This document shows, piece by piece, positions 9,145-16,634 of a DNA stretch of 40,329 nucleotides. The notes below the pieces were generated by a model. That model was given only the letters and a program-made list of their open reading frames with translations. It made no database searches and was not told the origin of the DNA. The stretch is from an uncultured Lachnospiraceae bacterium (lineage in GTDB: Bacteria > Bacillota > Clostridia > Lachnospirales > Lachnospiraceae), in contig CACYJP010000006.1 in assembly GCA_902774725.1 (NCBI GenBank), positions 1 to 40,329 of the forward strand, in the 5' to 3' direction. The position numbers and the translations under genes were made by a program. Position 1 is the stretch's first letter; each line of letters opens with the position of its first letter.

Positions 9145-9552
9145 CTACTCTACCGTCTTGTAGCCCTTGTCATGGAGGCTTGCCTCAACCTCCGCATATC
9201 CGGAAACCTTCATAACAGCAAGTGGTGTCTTGGAATCCCTGCTGTATGAAACATAGAGATACTCAATGTTTATGTTACAATCCTGAATTGTTTCAAGAAG
9301 CTTTGTCAGGCTTCCTACATCATCAGGAATCTCAACACCTATAACCTTATCGAGCTTACACATATACCCTTTTGAACTAAGTATCTCCTCAGCTCTCTCC
9401 GGCTCTGTTACAAGCATTCTTACGATTCCGAATTCCGCACTGTCGTTCGTAACTACGTTGTAGATATCGATACCGGCATCAGAGATGACCTTTGAGACCT
9501 TGAGCATTGCTCCCTTGGCATTTTCTGCAAAAATTGATAACTGGCTGATCAT
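9145..9552 (-). CDS. Tandem ACT-domain protein, first gene of the trp operon
   Basis: 135 residues with two ACT-like halves: ISQLSIFAENAKGAMLKVSK at the start and IGVEIPDDVGSLTKLLETI in the middle. ACT domains bind small molecules, usually amino acids. This protein has no catalytic domain, so it is probably an amino-acid sensor or regulatory partner. Because it lies between the Trp T-box and trpE, tryptophan or a precursor is the natural ligand by inference. ATG 9552 is well supported by AAGGAGG 8 nt upstream. The frame is open upstream to 9687, but that part is the T-box leader and not protein. The stop codon is followed by an imperfect repeat of GGTAGAG. Confidence 0.9.
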   Translation of the reverse strand: MISQLSIFAENAKGAMLKVSKVISDAGIDIYNVVTNDSAEFGIVRMLVTEPERAEEILSSKGYMCKLDKVIGVEIPDDVGSLTKLLETIQDCNINIEYLYVSYSRDSKTPLAVMKVSGYAEVEASLHDKGYKTVE

Positions 9553-9583
9553 TTTATATTCCTCCTTGATCAACGATGATTCT

Positions 9584-9627
9584 AAAATAACAAAATCCCA
9601 GCAACAGAAAAAAATCTGCTGCTGGGA
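9584..9627 (-). terminator. Intrinsic terminator of the T-box leader
   Basis: A hairpin of CCCAGCAGCAGA and TCTGTTGCTGGG (12-bp stem with a G-T pair) around a T-rich loop at 9627-9596, followed by TTTTGTTATTTT. It stops transcription when tRNA-Trp is charged. The alternative antiterminator is formed with the T-box just upstream. Confidence 0.9.
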
Positions 9628-9891
9628 CAGGATACCTTTTTTATAAACTACCTGCGGTGCCACCCAACTTGATGTTTTCACATCCACTCATTAGCATACA
9701 ATCATATGCTGAACTTTGTTCACGAAGATCCAACACTCCGTCTCCCATACTCCTGCATCTATTTTACAACCGATGCACTTTCAGGTCGCCCTCTGAAGCC
9801 CATTCAACAAAACTCTTATCTCTGCGATCTCACCACCCGCAGCTCTCTGTAGAAAAGTCGGTCTTGTTTACTTACTCTTCATCAACGGTTT
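9596..9891 (-). promoter_or_regulatory. T-box riboswitch, tryptophan-specific (UGG specifier)
   Basis: This fills the 388-nt gene-free stretch between rnhA and the ACT gene. Reading leftwards it shows the Stem I start GATGAAGAGTAAG, the distal AGAGAG...GGTGGTGAGA loop motifs, a specifier region GAAUGGGC in which GAA precedes UGG (9802-9800), and the conserved T-box TGGGTGGCACCGCAGGT (about 9666-9650), followed by the terminator hairpin. UGG is the tryptophan codon. The variable base of the T-box bulge is C, which fits the G73 discriminator of bacterial tRNA-Trp. Uncharged tRNA-Trp should stabilise the antiterminator and switch on the whole trp operon. Confidence 0.95.
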
Positions 9892-9897
9892 GAATGA

Positions 9898-9927
9898 ATA
9901 TTACCACCGTGTATTTACACTTGTCAA
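9898..9927 (-). promoter_or_regulatory. Promoter of the trp operon
   Basis: Perfect -35 TTGACA (9927-9922), an 18-nt spacer and -10 TAATAT (9903-9898). It places the start near 9891, at the 5' end of the T-box leader, and 14 nt beyond the rnhA stop codon. Confidence 0.9.
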
Positions 9928-9940
9928 GAATTATTTAGCA

Positions 9941-10612
9941 TTACTGAATTCCAATTGCTTCCTTGGCAAGCTTATCGGCTCTGTCATTACCTACATCACC
10001 GGAATGACCCTTGACCTTGTGAAATACTATATCGATAGCTTTACTCATTTTATCCATATATGCTTTGTAGTCTCTGGTGCCGGAGTTATTGGTCTTCCAT
10101 TGTCCGTTTGCCCAGAGCTCGATACCGGCATAATCGTAGTATATATCTACTCCGCTGATTCCATGCTCATCGCAGTATCTTACTGCCGCCATAGCACCTT
10201 CCATCTCTCCTGCGATATTTCGAAGCTCCTTTAGCTCAGGATTACTGAAGCCTCTGCTCGCCTCATATATATCACCCTCATAATAAAGAACCATACCGTA
10301 GGAATACTCTTCTGTAGTTATATTGTAGCTTCCATCCACGAAGGCCACCGCTCTTCCTTCCTCTGCCATTTCAGCGAGATAGGTTTTAAGATCCGGCTTT
10401 ACGCGGCGTGCTCCGCCGGTGCCTCCTACGCTGCCTGCACTTCCCGGCTTCCTTTCATAACCAACCTCCATAAACTCCTTTGCTTCTTCAAGAGTTTTAA
10501 AGCTTTTATACTCAGCTCCGGGAAAGCCTGATACATTTTCCTTACACTCATCCCATGTATCATATATTCCCGGCGTCTTACCGTTTTTTACTGCATAAAA
10601 CTTTTTACCCAT
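9941..10612 (-). CDS. rnhA: Ribonuclease HI with N-terminal viroplasmin-type domain
   Basis: 223 residues. Residues 1 to about 48 (KKFYAVKNGKTPGIYDTWDE through FKTLEEA) are the RNase H1 N-terminal RNA/DNA hybrid-binding fold. A Gly/Ser-rich linker follows. The C-terminal 140 residues are the nuclease. The catalytic acidic set is visible: Asp in FVDGSY, Glu in GEMEGAM, Asp in YYDYAGIE and Asp in GNDRADKLA, with the His of KGHSGD in the substrate loop. It removes RNA from RNA-DNA hybrids in the cytoplasm. ATG 10612 follows TGAGGT. The gene is divergent from hslO and ends just before the trp promoter. Confidence 0.95.
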   Translation of the reverse strand: MGKKFYAVKNGKTPGIYDTWDECKENVSGFPGAEYKSFKTLEEAKEFMEVGYERKPGSAGSVGGTGGARRVKPDLKTYLAEMAEEGRAVAFVDGSYNITTEEYSYGMVLYYEGDIYEASRGFSNPELKELRNIAGEMEGAMAAVRYCDEHGISGVDIYYDYAGIELWANGQWKTNNSGTRDYKAYMDKMSKAIDIVFHKVKGHSGDVGNDRADKLAKEAIGIQ

Positions 10613-10672
10613 TTCAAAACCTCATTTATCTATATCATATCGCTATATCTTTGTCGTTCATCCGCTTATGAG

Positions 10673-10702
10673 ATTATAACCTATTTTCTGCATTTCAGGC
10701 AA
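10673..10702 (-). promoter_or_regulatory. Promoter of rnhA
   Basis: Reading leftwards: TTGCCT (10702-10697), an 18-nt spacer and a perfect TATAAT (10678-10673). It is back-to-back with the hslO promoter. Confidence 0.6.
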
Positions 10703-10734
10703 CGTTTCAAAAATATGGTAAAATCTTTTTATTG

Positions 10735-10743
10735 TGGTATACT
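10735..10743 (+). promoter_or_regulatory. Extended -10 promoter of hslO
   Basis: TGGTATACT is an extended -10 element (TGn plus TATACT). No good -35 box is seen at the usual distance. It lies 45 nt before the hslO start codon. Confidence 0.45.
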
Positions 10744-10787
10744 ACTAAAAGTGCTATGGAACAAATAGGATAAAAAGAGGATAAAAA

Positions 10788-11675
10788 ATGAAGGATTATA
10801 TCGTAAGAGGAATGGCCGCCGGAAATGAGATACGTTTCCTTGCAGCCTATACAAGAGAAACTGTTGAAACAGCAAGAATGACTCATAATACAAGTCCTGT
10901 GTGCAGTGCAGCACTTGGTCGTCTGCTTACAGGTGGTGCTCTTATGGGAGCTATGTGCAAGAACGAGGACGACGTACTTACCATCAAGGTAAACGGCGAC
11001 GGTCCGGCAAAGTCGATAACTGTTACTGCTGATGCAAAGCTAAATGTAAAGGGACTTATCTATAATAACGCAGTTGATCTTCCACTTAAGTCAAACGGAC
11101 ATCTTGATGTCGGCGGTGCAGTCGGAAGGGGAACACTTGTTGTAATAAGAGACGAGGGGCCGGGCGAACCATACGTCGGACAGACTGAGCTTGTCAGCGG
11201 CGAGATCGGTGAAGACCTCACCTACTACTTCGCAGAAAGCGAGCAGATACCTACATCCGTAGGACTTGGCGTACTCGTAGACAGAGACCTGAGCATAAAG
11301 CATGCAGGTGGTTTCATCATACAGCTGCTTCCATTTGCTACAGATGAGACTATAACAAAGCTTGAGAACAGGCTCGCAAACATCGATTCAGTAACTAATT
11401 ATTTTGATCGTGGAATGACTCCTGAGGATATGATGCGAGACATCCTCGGCGAAGAAGTATTCGGCCAGGATATAATCATTGAAGATACCAGAGATACTCA
11501 GTACAAATGTAACTGTTCCCGTGAAAGAGTTACAAAAGCACTGATCAGTATCGGTAAGAAAGAGTTAAAGTCTATGATTGATGACGGTGAACCTGTCAAT
11601 CTTCACTGCGACTTCTGCAATTCCGACTATGAATTCACCATTCCTGAGATTCAGGAGATTTATAACAAATTGTAA
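10788..11675 (+). CDS. hslO: Redox-regulated chaperonin Hsp33
   Basis: 295 residues, full family length. It is a cytoplasmic holdase that is activated by oxidative unfolding, when its zinc is released and disulfides form. The C-terminal zinc site is complete: Cys241 and Cys243 (CNC) and Cys274 and Cys277 (CDFC). The N-terminal fold is recognised by ARMTHNTSPV, ALGRLLTGGALMGAM and the glycine-rich VGGAVGRGTL. AGAGGA lies 6 nt before the ATG. It is one of three plus-strand genes and converges on queH. Its last codons and stop are tandemly duplicated. Confidence 0.97.
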   Translation: MKDYIVRGMAAGNEIRFLAAYTRETVETARMTHNTSPVCSAALGRLLTGGALMGAMCKNEDDVLTIKVNGDGPAKSITVTADAKLNVKGLIYNNAVDLPLKSNGHLDVGGAVGRGTLVVIRDEGPGEPYVGQTELVSGEIGEDLTYYFAESEQIPTSVGLGVLVDRDLSIKHAGGFIIQLLPFATDETITKLENRLANIDSVTNYFDRGMTPEDMMRDILGEEVFGQDIIIEDTRDTQYKCNCSRERVTKALISIGKKELKSMIDDGEPVNLHCDFCNSDYEFTIPEIQEIYNKL

Positions 11676-11696
11676 TACTATAACAAATTATAAATA
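11661..11696. repeat. 18-nt tandem duplication over the hslO stop codon
   Basis: TATAACAAATTGTAATAC (11661-11678) is followed directly by the near copy TATAACAAATTATAAATA (11679-11696). Because the unit is 18 nt, the second copy places another YNKL-stop in the same frame. Confidence 0.85.
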
Positions 11697-11707
11697 AGAA
11701 AAGAGTT

Positions 11708-12376
11708 TTAATTCTTCTCTGACTGTGATTTTTTCACGTCTCTATCTCTCTTGGAGAATACGCAGCCACAGTAGTCCTGTCTATAAAGGCCGTATTCCTC
11801 CGAGAGTTCTATAGAACGCTTGTAGCCGTTCTTTTTTTTGAAATCACTATATAGAAATATAGGACCTATTTTTATATCTGATCCGAGTTCTTTTTCAAGC
11901 TCAATTCCTATCTCGTTCAACCACTCAGCATTCTTATATGGGCTTATCGAAAGTGTTGTAGAGAAATAATCAAAGCCATGAGCCTTCGCATACTCCGCTG
12001 TTTTTCTAAGTCTCAGCTTATAGCAGTCATAGCAGCGCTCTCCCCTTTCAGGAAGGTTCTCTCTTCCCTTTGCCATCTCATAAAAAAGCTCAGGTTTGTA
12101 ATCGCCCTCGATAACCTTTACATCCAGAGCAAACTCCGCCTCTTTTGTAAATCTCTTTAGCTCATCCAGCCTCTTATCATACTCCTGTCTCTCGTCGATA
12201 TTTGGATTATAGAAATAGACTGAGATATCGAAATAACCCTCTAAAACCTCGAGGCAGTGTGAGCTGCAGGGACAGCAGCAGGCCTGCAAAAGAAGTGACG
12301 GTTTTTCCCCGCCTTTTTCAATTTTTTTCCTTATATCTTCCAATTGTTTTTCGAATAATCTGTAATAATTCTCCAT
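11708..12376 (-). CDS. queH: Epoxyqueuosine reductase QueH
   Basis: 222 residues. QueH makes queuosine from epoxyqueuosine in tRNA and is unrelated to QueG. Its metal and iron-sulfur cysteines are present: ACCCPCSSHC at about residue 32, RCYDCYKLRL in the middle and DYCGCVFSKRDR near the end. The first motif reads CCCP where many relatives read CCGP, so there is one extra Cys. The family was formerly DUF208. The ATG at 12376 has a weak AAGAG site. It converges with hslO. QueF, an earlier step of the same pathway, is encoded at 19118-19606 in a different operon. Confidence 0.92.
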   Translation of the reverse strand: MENYYRLFEKQLEDIRKKIEKGGEKPSLLLQACCCPCSSHCLEVLEGYFDISVYFYNPNIDERQEYDKRLDELKRFTKEAEFALDVKVIEGDYKPELFYEMAKGRENLPERGERCYDCYKLRLRKTAEYAKAHGFDYFSTTLSISPYKNAEWLNEIGIELEKELGSDIKIGPIFLYSDFKKKNGYKRSIELSEEYGLYRQDYCGCVFSKRDRDVKKSQSEKN

Positions 12377-12454
12377 ATCGCACTCTTTTGCATTTTTTTG
12401 AGATTTTCAAGCCATTATATGTGAAATATCATCACTTTTTGACATATTTACCAG

Positions 12455-12483
12455 TTGACTTTGTTTAAATTATACAATATACT
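12455..12483 (+). promoter_or_regulatory. Promoter of the 77-aa gene
   Basis: TTGACT (12455-12460), an exact 17-nt spacer and TATACT (12478-12483), close to the housekeeping consensus. The predicted start near 12490 gives a leader of about 30 nt. Confidence 0.85.
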
Positions 12484-12520
12484 AAATATAGATATTTTTA
12501 GGGGTGAAGGAGGTTTTGAC

Positions 12521-12754
12521 ATGACTGTTGAACAGGCTATAAAAAAATACAAGCTGGAGCCAGTAAATGTATATACCGCAAAAGTCAAAGCCAAGGAGCT
12601 TAACGTAGAAGAAGTATTATACATGAATGTGCAAAAAAACAAGTACGCATATATAATCCGTGACGGTGCAAGGGGTACTATGCTCTACAAAGATGAGAAG
12701 AGCATGTACACAAAGATGTACAAAGGACTTAAGATGATACCTCTTGATCCGTGA
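12521..12754 (+). CDS. Small hypothetical protein, 77 aa, stand-alone unit
   Basis: I do not recognise the family. The protein is 77 residues, lysine-rich with several tyrosines, has no membrane segment and no cysteine, and begins MTVEQAIKKYKLEP. The N-terminal 40 residues look helical, and the rest (YIIRDGARGTMLYKDE) looks like beta strands. ATG 12521 is chosen because GAAGGAGG lies 9 nt upstream. The frame is open upstream, but only across the promoter. It has its own near-consensus promoter and a strong terminator and is on the opposite strand to its neighbours, so it is expected to be expressed independently and well. Possible roles include a small regulator or adaptor, but nothing in the sequence decides this. 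Confidence 0.8.
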   Translation: MTVEQAIKKYKLEPVNVYTAKVKAKELNVEEVLYMNVQKNKYAYIIRDGARGTMLYKDEKSMYTKMYKGLKMIPLDP

Positions 12755-12782
12755 TGGTTTCTTCATAAGCTATAGTTTTTTT

Positions 12783-12813
12783 AAGCAGGTGCTATGCACC
12801 TGCTTTTCTTTTT
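12783..12813 (+). terminator. Intrinsic terminator of the 77-aa gene
   Basis: AAGCAGGTGC and GCACCTGCTT form a perfect 10-bp stem around TAT, followed by TTCTTTTT. On the other strand no T-tract follows, so it works only for plus-strand transcription. Confidence 0.92.
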
Positions 12814-12828
12814 GTCATATATCAAAAC

Positions 12829-13329
12829 TTATTTGATCTCACTCTTCACCTTGAGTATCGATTTCATATGATCAACGCACTTCTCATCGAGGTCCATTAT
12901 GATAAGCTCCTGCTTATCGCCCTCGCCTGCGTAGATAGCAACAACATTGTCGCCCGGCTCTATGCCTACGAATGAACGTGTCTTGAGCTTGCTTATATCC
13001 AGATCATTCTGAACCTTATCGCTCTTAGCCCAGTCCATTTTTGCGATGTCCGAAGCTTCGACCACTCCGACAACCTTTCTCTTCTTCTTGTTGATGATCC
13101 TTGCGATCTCTATATCACCATTTGTTATGATAAACTCAATCTCCTGATGAAGACCATCCTTCGTGATAACTATCAGTGCTATACCGCCGGCAAAAATCAG
13201 CACACCAAGTGGTGGTGAAAGTATTACCAGTACAGCTCCGATGAGTGTAAGTATTACACAGCCCAGGAGAGCAAGCCATACTATCGGATTAGGTCTGACC
13301 ACTATCAATCTTTCGTTATATCTATCCAT
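12829..13329 (-). CDS. Hypothetical membrane protein, two N-terminal membrane segments
   Basis: 166 residues. Residues about 17-38 and 40-56 are hydrophobic and probably form a membrane hairpin. The rest is a soluble, mostly beta-strand domain ending in lysine-rich helix, presumably cytoplasmic. It contains KKKRKVVG and a conserved-looking SFVGIEPGDNVVAIY strand pair, reminiscent of small PH-like membrane proteins, but I do not assign a family. The start is 2 nt after the ispF stop, so it is the last gene of the DUF308-ispF operon. Confidence 0.85.
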   Translation of the reverse strand: MDRYNERLIVVRPNPIVWLALLGCVILTLIGAVLVILSPPLGVLIFAGGIALIVITKDGLHQEIEFIITNGDIEIARIINKKKRKVVGVVEASDIAKMDWAKSDKVQNDLDISKLKTRSFVGIEPGDNVVAIYAGEGDKQELIIMDLDEKCVDHMKSILKVKSEIK

Positions 13330-13330
13330 C

Positions 13331-13855
13331 TTATTCTACCTCTCCGACTTCACCTGTCAGTACATTTTTATAAGCATAGTTTTCTACTGTCTCAAGAAGA
13401 GCAATAGACTGACACGCGATTCCGAGTCCCTCGCCCGTGAAACCGAGTCCTTCCTCAGTAGTTGCCTTGATGTTAACTCTGTCCTCTTCTATGCAGAGAA
13501 CCTCAGCTATATTCTTTCTCATCTCAGCTATATGCGGAGCCATCTTAGGCTTCTGAGCAATGATCGTGGCATCCACATTTCCGATTATATAATTTCTCTT
13601 GTCGAGCATATCCCTTACCTCAGCAAGAAGCACCATGCTGTCAGCTCCTTCATACTTAGGATCTGTGTCAGGGAAATGTTTTCCGATGTCGCCGAGCGCC
13701 GCAGCCCCCAGCAGACTATCCATAATTGCGTGTGTGAGGCAGTCGGCATCAGAGTGACCAAGAAGGCCCTTCTCATACTCTATCTTAACGCCTCCGAGAA
13801 TAAGAGGTCTGTCCTCCACAAGCTTATGAACATCGTAGCCCATTCCAACTCTCAT
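13331..13855 (-). CDS. ispF: 2-C-methyl-D-erythritol 2,4-cyclodiphosphate synthase
   Basis: 174 residues, slightly longer than the usual 155-160 because of a C-terminal tail. It forms MEcPP in the non-mevalonate isoprenoid pathway as a trimer. The metal site is visible as GYDVHKL at residues 6-12 and the His of the [19 protein letters not shown] block. [10 protein letters not shown] and [16 protein letters not shown] complete the signatures. The tail ([15 protein letters not shown]) is not part of the conserved core. AGGTGA precedes the ATG. It lies 33 nt after the DUF308 gene. Confidence 0.97.
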   Translation of the reverse strand: MRVGMGYDVHKLVEDRPLILGGVKIEYEKGLLGHSDADCLTHAIMDSLLGAAALGDIGKHFPDTDPKYEGADSMVLLAEVRDMLDKRNYIIGNVDATIIAQKPKMAPHIAEMRKNIAEVLCIEEDRVNIKATTEEGLGFTGEGLGIACQSIALLETVENYAYKNVLTGEVGEVE

Positions 13856-13888
13856 ATCTTCACCTACTCTTATCTTTTATATCCGGCT

Positions 13889-14485
13889 TTATTCTTCCCA
13901 GACAACATCTGAGTCATCATCTACATAACGGCCACCGTCATGATAAACCTTCATAGCTGTAAGCAGATTGGTTACACCAAGAATAAGAACAATGATACCA
14001 AGTATCATAGCTGCATTTACTATAAGCCAGCGGTTAAATATGATCAGAATAAATCCGAAAACAAGTGTAATTAAATCATTTATTATGAACTGCTTAAAGA
14101 AATCCGTTTGCCCTTTTATCTTGTAGGCGTCCCGAATCCTCAGGATCGAGTTCACCAGAATGAACACACCGATAACTACCATCACATAGGATGCAACTCC
14201 CTTTGGAGTGATGATACATATCAGACCTGTTACAACAAGAAGCAAAGCAAATGTCATAGTTACCGGAGAAAGTCCGGCAAGAAGAGTACAAGCAATTCCG
14301 ACACCTACCACGAGAAGAATGACACCCATCATTCTTACTACCAGGTCGACCGCCTCATCTCCCCAGATGATCAGAAACAGACCGAGAATAACCATGATAA
14401 ATGGCATAGCCAGTGAATTTCCGCATCTCTGAAAAAAGGTCTTTGCAGAATTCTCCCCTTCAACCTTTGTACTTAATTCTTTCAT
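13889..14485 (-). CDS. DUF308 (HdeD-like) multi-pass membrane protein
   Basis: 198 residues with about six hydrophobic segments in three pairs, between a charged N-terminus (KELSTKVEGENSAK) and an acidic C-terminus (YVDDDSDVVWEE). The repeated pattern of helices with short turns (GLFLIIWGDEAVDLVVRMMG, then GVILLVVGVGI) is typical of the DUF308/HdeD membrane family, which in enterobacteria is linked to acid resistance. The role in Firmicutes is unknown. It is the first gene of a three-gene unit with ispF, driven by a promoter whose -35 box belongs to a dispersed repeat. AAAGGATGATG precedes the ATG. Confidence 0.85.
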   Translation of the reverse strand: MKELSTKVEGENSAKTFFQRCGNSLAMPFIMVILGLFLIIWGDEAVDLVVRMMGVILLVVGVGIACTLLAGLSPVTMTFALLLVVTGLICIITPKGVASYVMVVIGVFILVNSILRIRDAYKIKGQTDFFKQFIINDLITLVFGFILIIFNRWLIVNAAMILGIIVLILGVTNLLTAMKVYHDGGRYVDDDSDVVWEE

Positions 14486-14544
14486 ACTTCATCATCCTTT
14501 TTTTATTTGATAATCTACATATTTTTCAACAAAACACTCTTACT

Positions 14545-14573
14545 AGTATAGTATGGTTTGCAAAATAAGTCAA
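14545..14573 (-). promoter_or_regulatory. Promoter of the DUF308-ispF operon
   Basis: TTGACT (14573-14568), an exact 17-nt spacer and TATACT (14550-14545). The -35 box lies inside the dispersed 24-nt element. The leader to the start codon is about 55 nt. Confidence 0.8.
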
Positions 14574-14588
14574 AAAGAACCGTCCCCA
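14565..14588 (-). repeat. Dispersed 24-nt element, copy A
   Basis: On the minus strand it begins TGGGGACGGTTCTTTTTGAC and ends TTAT. It matches 34723-34746 at 23 of 24 positions. It starts 5 nt after the HAD gene stop codon and supplies the -35 box for the next operon. Confidence 0.85.
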
Positions 14589-14593
14589 TTTAC

Positions 14594-15424
14594 TTATATC
14601 AGCTCGAGTATTTTTTCGGCCACGGAGTCCTCGGTATTCGGCCCGATTATTTCATCTGCTGCATCGAGTGCGAGCTTTGATGAGTTAGCAACCGCAAAGC
14701 CAAGTCCGGCGGCCTTTATCATATCCGCGTCGTTATCAGCATTGCCAAATGCAGCAACGTTTCGTATGTCTATTCCAAGATATTCACACATACGTCTGAG
14801 ACCGTTACCCTTGCCGCACTCTTTGTAGGATATCTCAATAAGCTCCGGAATTGAGGAGGTAAAGTACACATCCTCTACCTCTTTTGCAAGCCTGCTCATA
14901 AGCTCGTCAAAAAGTGACGTATCAAAGACGTTATAATTCATGCAGTCCAGCGAAGACTTGTTCTGATTTATAAAGCCTCTGATATCATCCTCCGGCCTTC
15001 TGGTTTTCTTCAGATATTTCTTTCTATGCTCGGATATCTTGTCATTATTCAGAAGTGTATCCAGCAGACGTCTGTCTGAATGAGGAACTCCTTTAGTAAA
15101 TGCATCAAGATAAATCCTGTCATCGTAATCATCAGCTATCTTAACTATCTGATCTACTGACTTTTCCTTAAGCGAGTAGGATCTGAGACACTCCTTACTT
15201 TTCACATCAAAAAGATTCGCACCGTTTGAGCATATAGCATACCTGATACCGGGTACCTCAAGCAGCTCTTCCGGCAGTGAATAAAAGGACCTGCCGCTTG
15301 CTATCACCGGTTCTACACCTGCCTTGGCAGCACTTATAAATGCATTTCTTGTTTTTTCTGTAAGCTTTCCGTGTCCATCGAGCGCTGTATCATCCAGGTC
15401 GAAAGCCACCATCTCTATCTTCAT
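14594..15424 (-). CDS. Cof-type HAD-superfamily phosphatase
   Basis: 276 residues from ATG 15424. HAD motif I is DLDDTALDG near the N-terminus with the nucleophile Asp and acid/base Asp. Motif II is IASGRS, motif III is the Lys of CGKGNGL, and motif IV is GNADNDADMI. The cap domain between about residues 80 and 200 is of the C2 (Cof) type, so the substrate is probably a small sugar phosphate or nucleotide, and cannot be read from sequence. A GTG at 15433 is in frame, but AGGTGA overlaps it and is ideally placed for 15424. It is the last gene of the addB-to-HAD operon. Confidence 0.92.
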   Translation of the reverse strand: MKIEMVAFDLDDTALDGHGKLTEKTRNAFISAAKAGVEPVIASGRSFYSLPEELLEVPGIRYAICSNGANLFDVKSKECLRSYSLKEKSVDQIVKIADDYDDRIYLDAFTKGVPHSDRRLLDTLLNNDKISEHRKKYLKKTRRPEDDIRGFINQNKSSLDCMNYNVFDTSLFDELMSRLAKEVEDVYFTSSIPELIEISYKECGKGNGLRRMCEYLGIDIRNVAAFGNADNDADMIKAAGLGFAVANSSKLALDAADEIIGPNTEDSVAEKILELI

Positions 15425-15461
15425 ATATGTCACCTAATTATTTGTCTTTTCTTCTTTCGTG

Positions 15462-15479
15462 AGACCGGCTAGCCGGTCT
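15462..15479. repeat. Perfect 18-bp palindrome
   Basis: AGACCGGCT joined directly to AGCCGGTCT, with no loop. It lies between the glycerophosphotransferase stop and the HAD start. There is no T-tract on either side, so it is not a normal terminator. It could be an RNA processing hairpin or a protein site. Confidence 0.7.
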
Positions 15480-15489
15480 ATCAGGACTG

Positions 15490-16629
15490 CTAACTAATTG
15501 ACAGTTCAGAAAGAATCCTCTCAGCGCTGTGGCCGTCGCAGCTTCCCATATACTCCTTGAAGAAGTCTTCAAGCTGCTCCTTTGAATAGTTATCATAAAG
15601 CTTATCTCTGAACACCTTATCCAGTTCGTTTCTGTTCTTTGCTATAGGTGCAGGAAAGCTCTTTATATCCGCATAAAAGCCTCTGCTCTTCTCATACGCT
15701 TCTATATCAGGACAGAAAAGCACAAATGGTTTTCTGTATATCGAATAGTCAAAGAGCACAGAGGAATAATCCGTTATCATTATATCTGCAACCGGGAGGA
15801 GCTTTTCTGTAGGAAGCTCTCTCGCAGCCGCACTTTTCCAGAAGCGGCTGTATTTCTTTTTAAGATGCGGATGCAGGCGGACAACGAGATAATATTCGTC
15901 CTTCAGTTCCTCGAACAACTTCTCTATTCCGCTCTCGATTCCAACACACTGTGGATCTGATGCATTTCCGGAAAATGAAGGTGCGTAAAGAACTATCTTC
16001 TTTCCCCTTGCTTCAGGGCATAGCTCGTAGAACCTTTCCCTGTTAGTTTTCTTCCATTCTTCGTTATAGTATATATCTGTTCTTGCAAGGCCAAGAGGCT
16101 TTGCAGTTCCCCTCGGAAGTCTTAGTGCACTTTCCCATACCGGTGCACAGACCGGCGCACTTACAGTGACGAGGTCGTAGTTTTTAGTTACTACGCCCTT
16201 ATAGTATTTCGGAATATCATCCTTTGTGTCATATCCCATTTTCTTCATAAGACCGCCGGAATGCCACAGCTGTATAACCTTTGTCTCCGGCCTCTTATCG
16301 CAGGAGGAAACAGGAAGAAAATAGCTGCAGATAAATACATAACCTGCAGCAGAATACTCCTTCATGAAGCCCTTCATAAACTGCATGCTTTCGCGTCTAC
16401 TCATCTTGGATATATCCCGGCAGTAGATAGTCGGAATATAACCCTTCTCAGTAAGAGAAGCATAAACTGCCTGCATGCTGTATGGAAGGCTGTCACTATG
16501 CATATCTGCCATGATTATTTTGTTAGGATTTACGGTGGTCTTTTTCACAGCCCTCCTGTAAATCTTCGGCAGATATACATTTTGTATATACATTTTTAGA
16601 TATTGTTTGATCCTGAATCCGAGTCCCAT
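15490..16629 (-). CDS. CDP-glycerol glycerophosphotransferase family protein (TagB/TagF-like)
   Basis: 379 residues. This family adds glycerol phosphate or ribitol phosphate from a CDP donor to build wall teichoic acid or related glycopolymers at the inner membrane face. Family landmarks are QLWHSGGLMKKMGYDT, LGLARTDIYY, VLYAPSFSG, the His pair in LHPHLKKK and the donor-binding DYSSVLFDYS. The N-terminal 30 residues are basic and amphipathic (RIKQYLKMYIQNVYLPKIYRR), as expected for peripheral membrane attachment. The start is 5 nt after the stop of the acidic coiled-coil gene. The exact polymer is unknown. Confidence 0.9.
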   Translation of the reverse strand: MGLGFRIKQYLKMYIQNVYLPKIYRRAVKKTTVNPNKIIMADMHSDSLPYSMQAVYASLTEKGYIPTIYCRDISKMSRRESMQFMKGFMKEYSAAGYVFICSYFLPVSSCDKRPETKVIQLWHSGGLMKKMGYDTKDDIPKYYKGVVTKNYDLVTVSAPVCAPVWESALRLPRGTAKPLGLARTDIYYNEEWKKTNRERFYELCPEARGKKIVLYAPSFSGNASDPQCVGIESGIEKLFEELKDEYYLVVRLHPHLKKKYSRFWKSAAARELPTEKLLPVADIMITDYSSVLFDYSIYRKPFVLFCPDIEAYEKSRGFYADIKSFPAPIAKNRNELDKVFRDKLYDNYSKEQLEDFFKEYMGSCDGHSAERILSELSIS

Positions 16630-16634
16630 ATCAA

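Noticed and set aside
9553-9687. N-terminal extension of the ACT protein
   Set aside because: The DNA is the T-box and terminator of the trp leader, and ATG 9552 has an AAGGAGG site.
11697-11735. Possible terminator between hslO and queH
   Set aside because: An AGAGAAGA/TCTTTTCT stem exists on the minus strand only, is weak, and is followed by a mixed A/T run.
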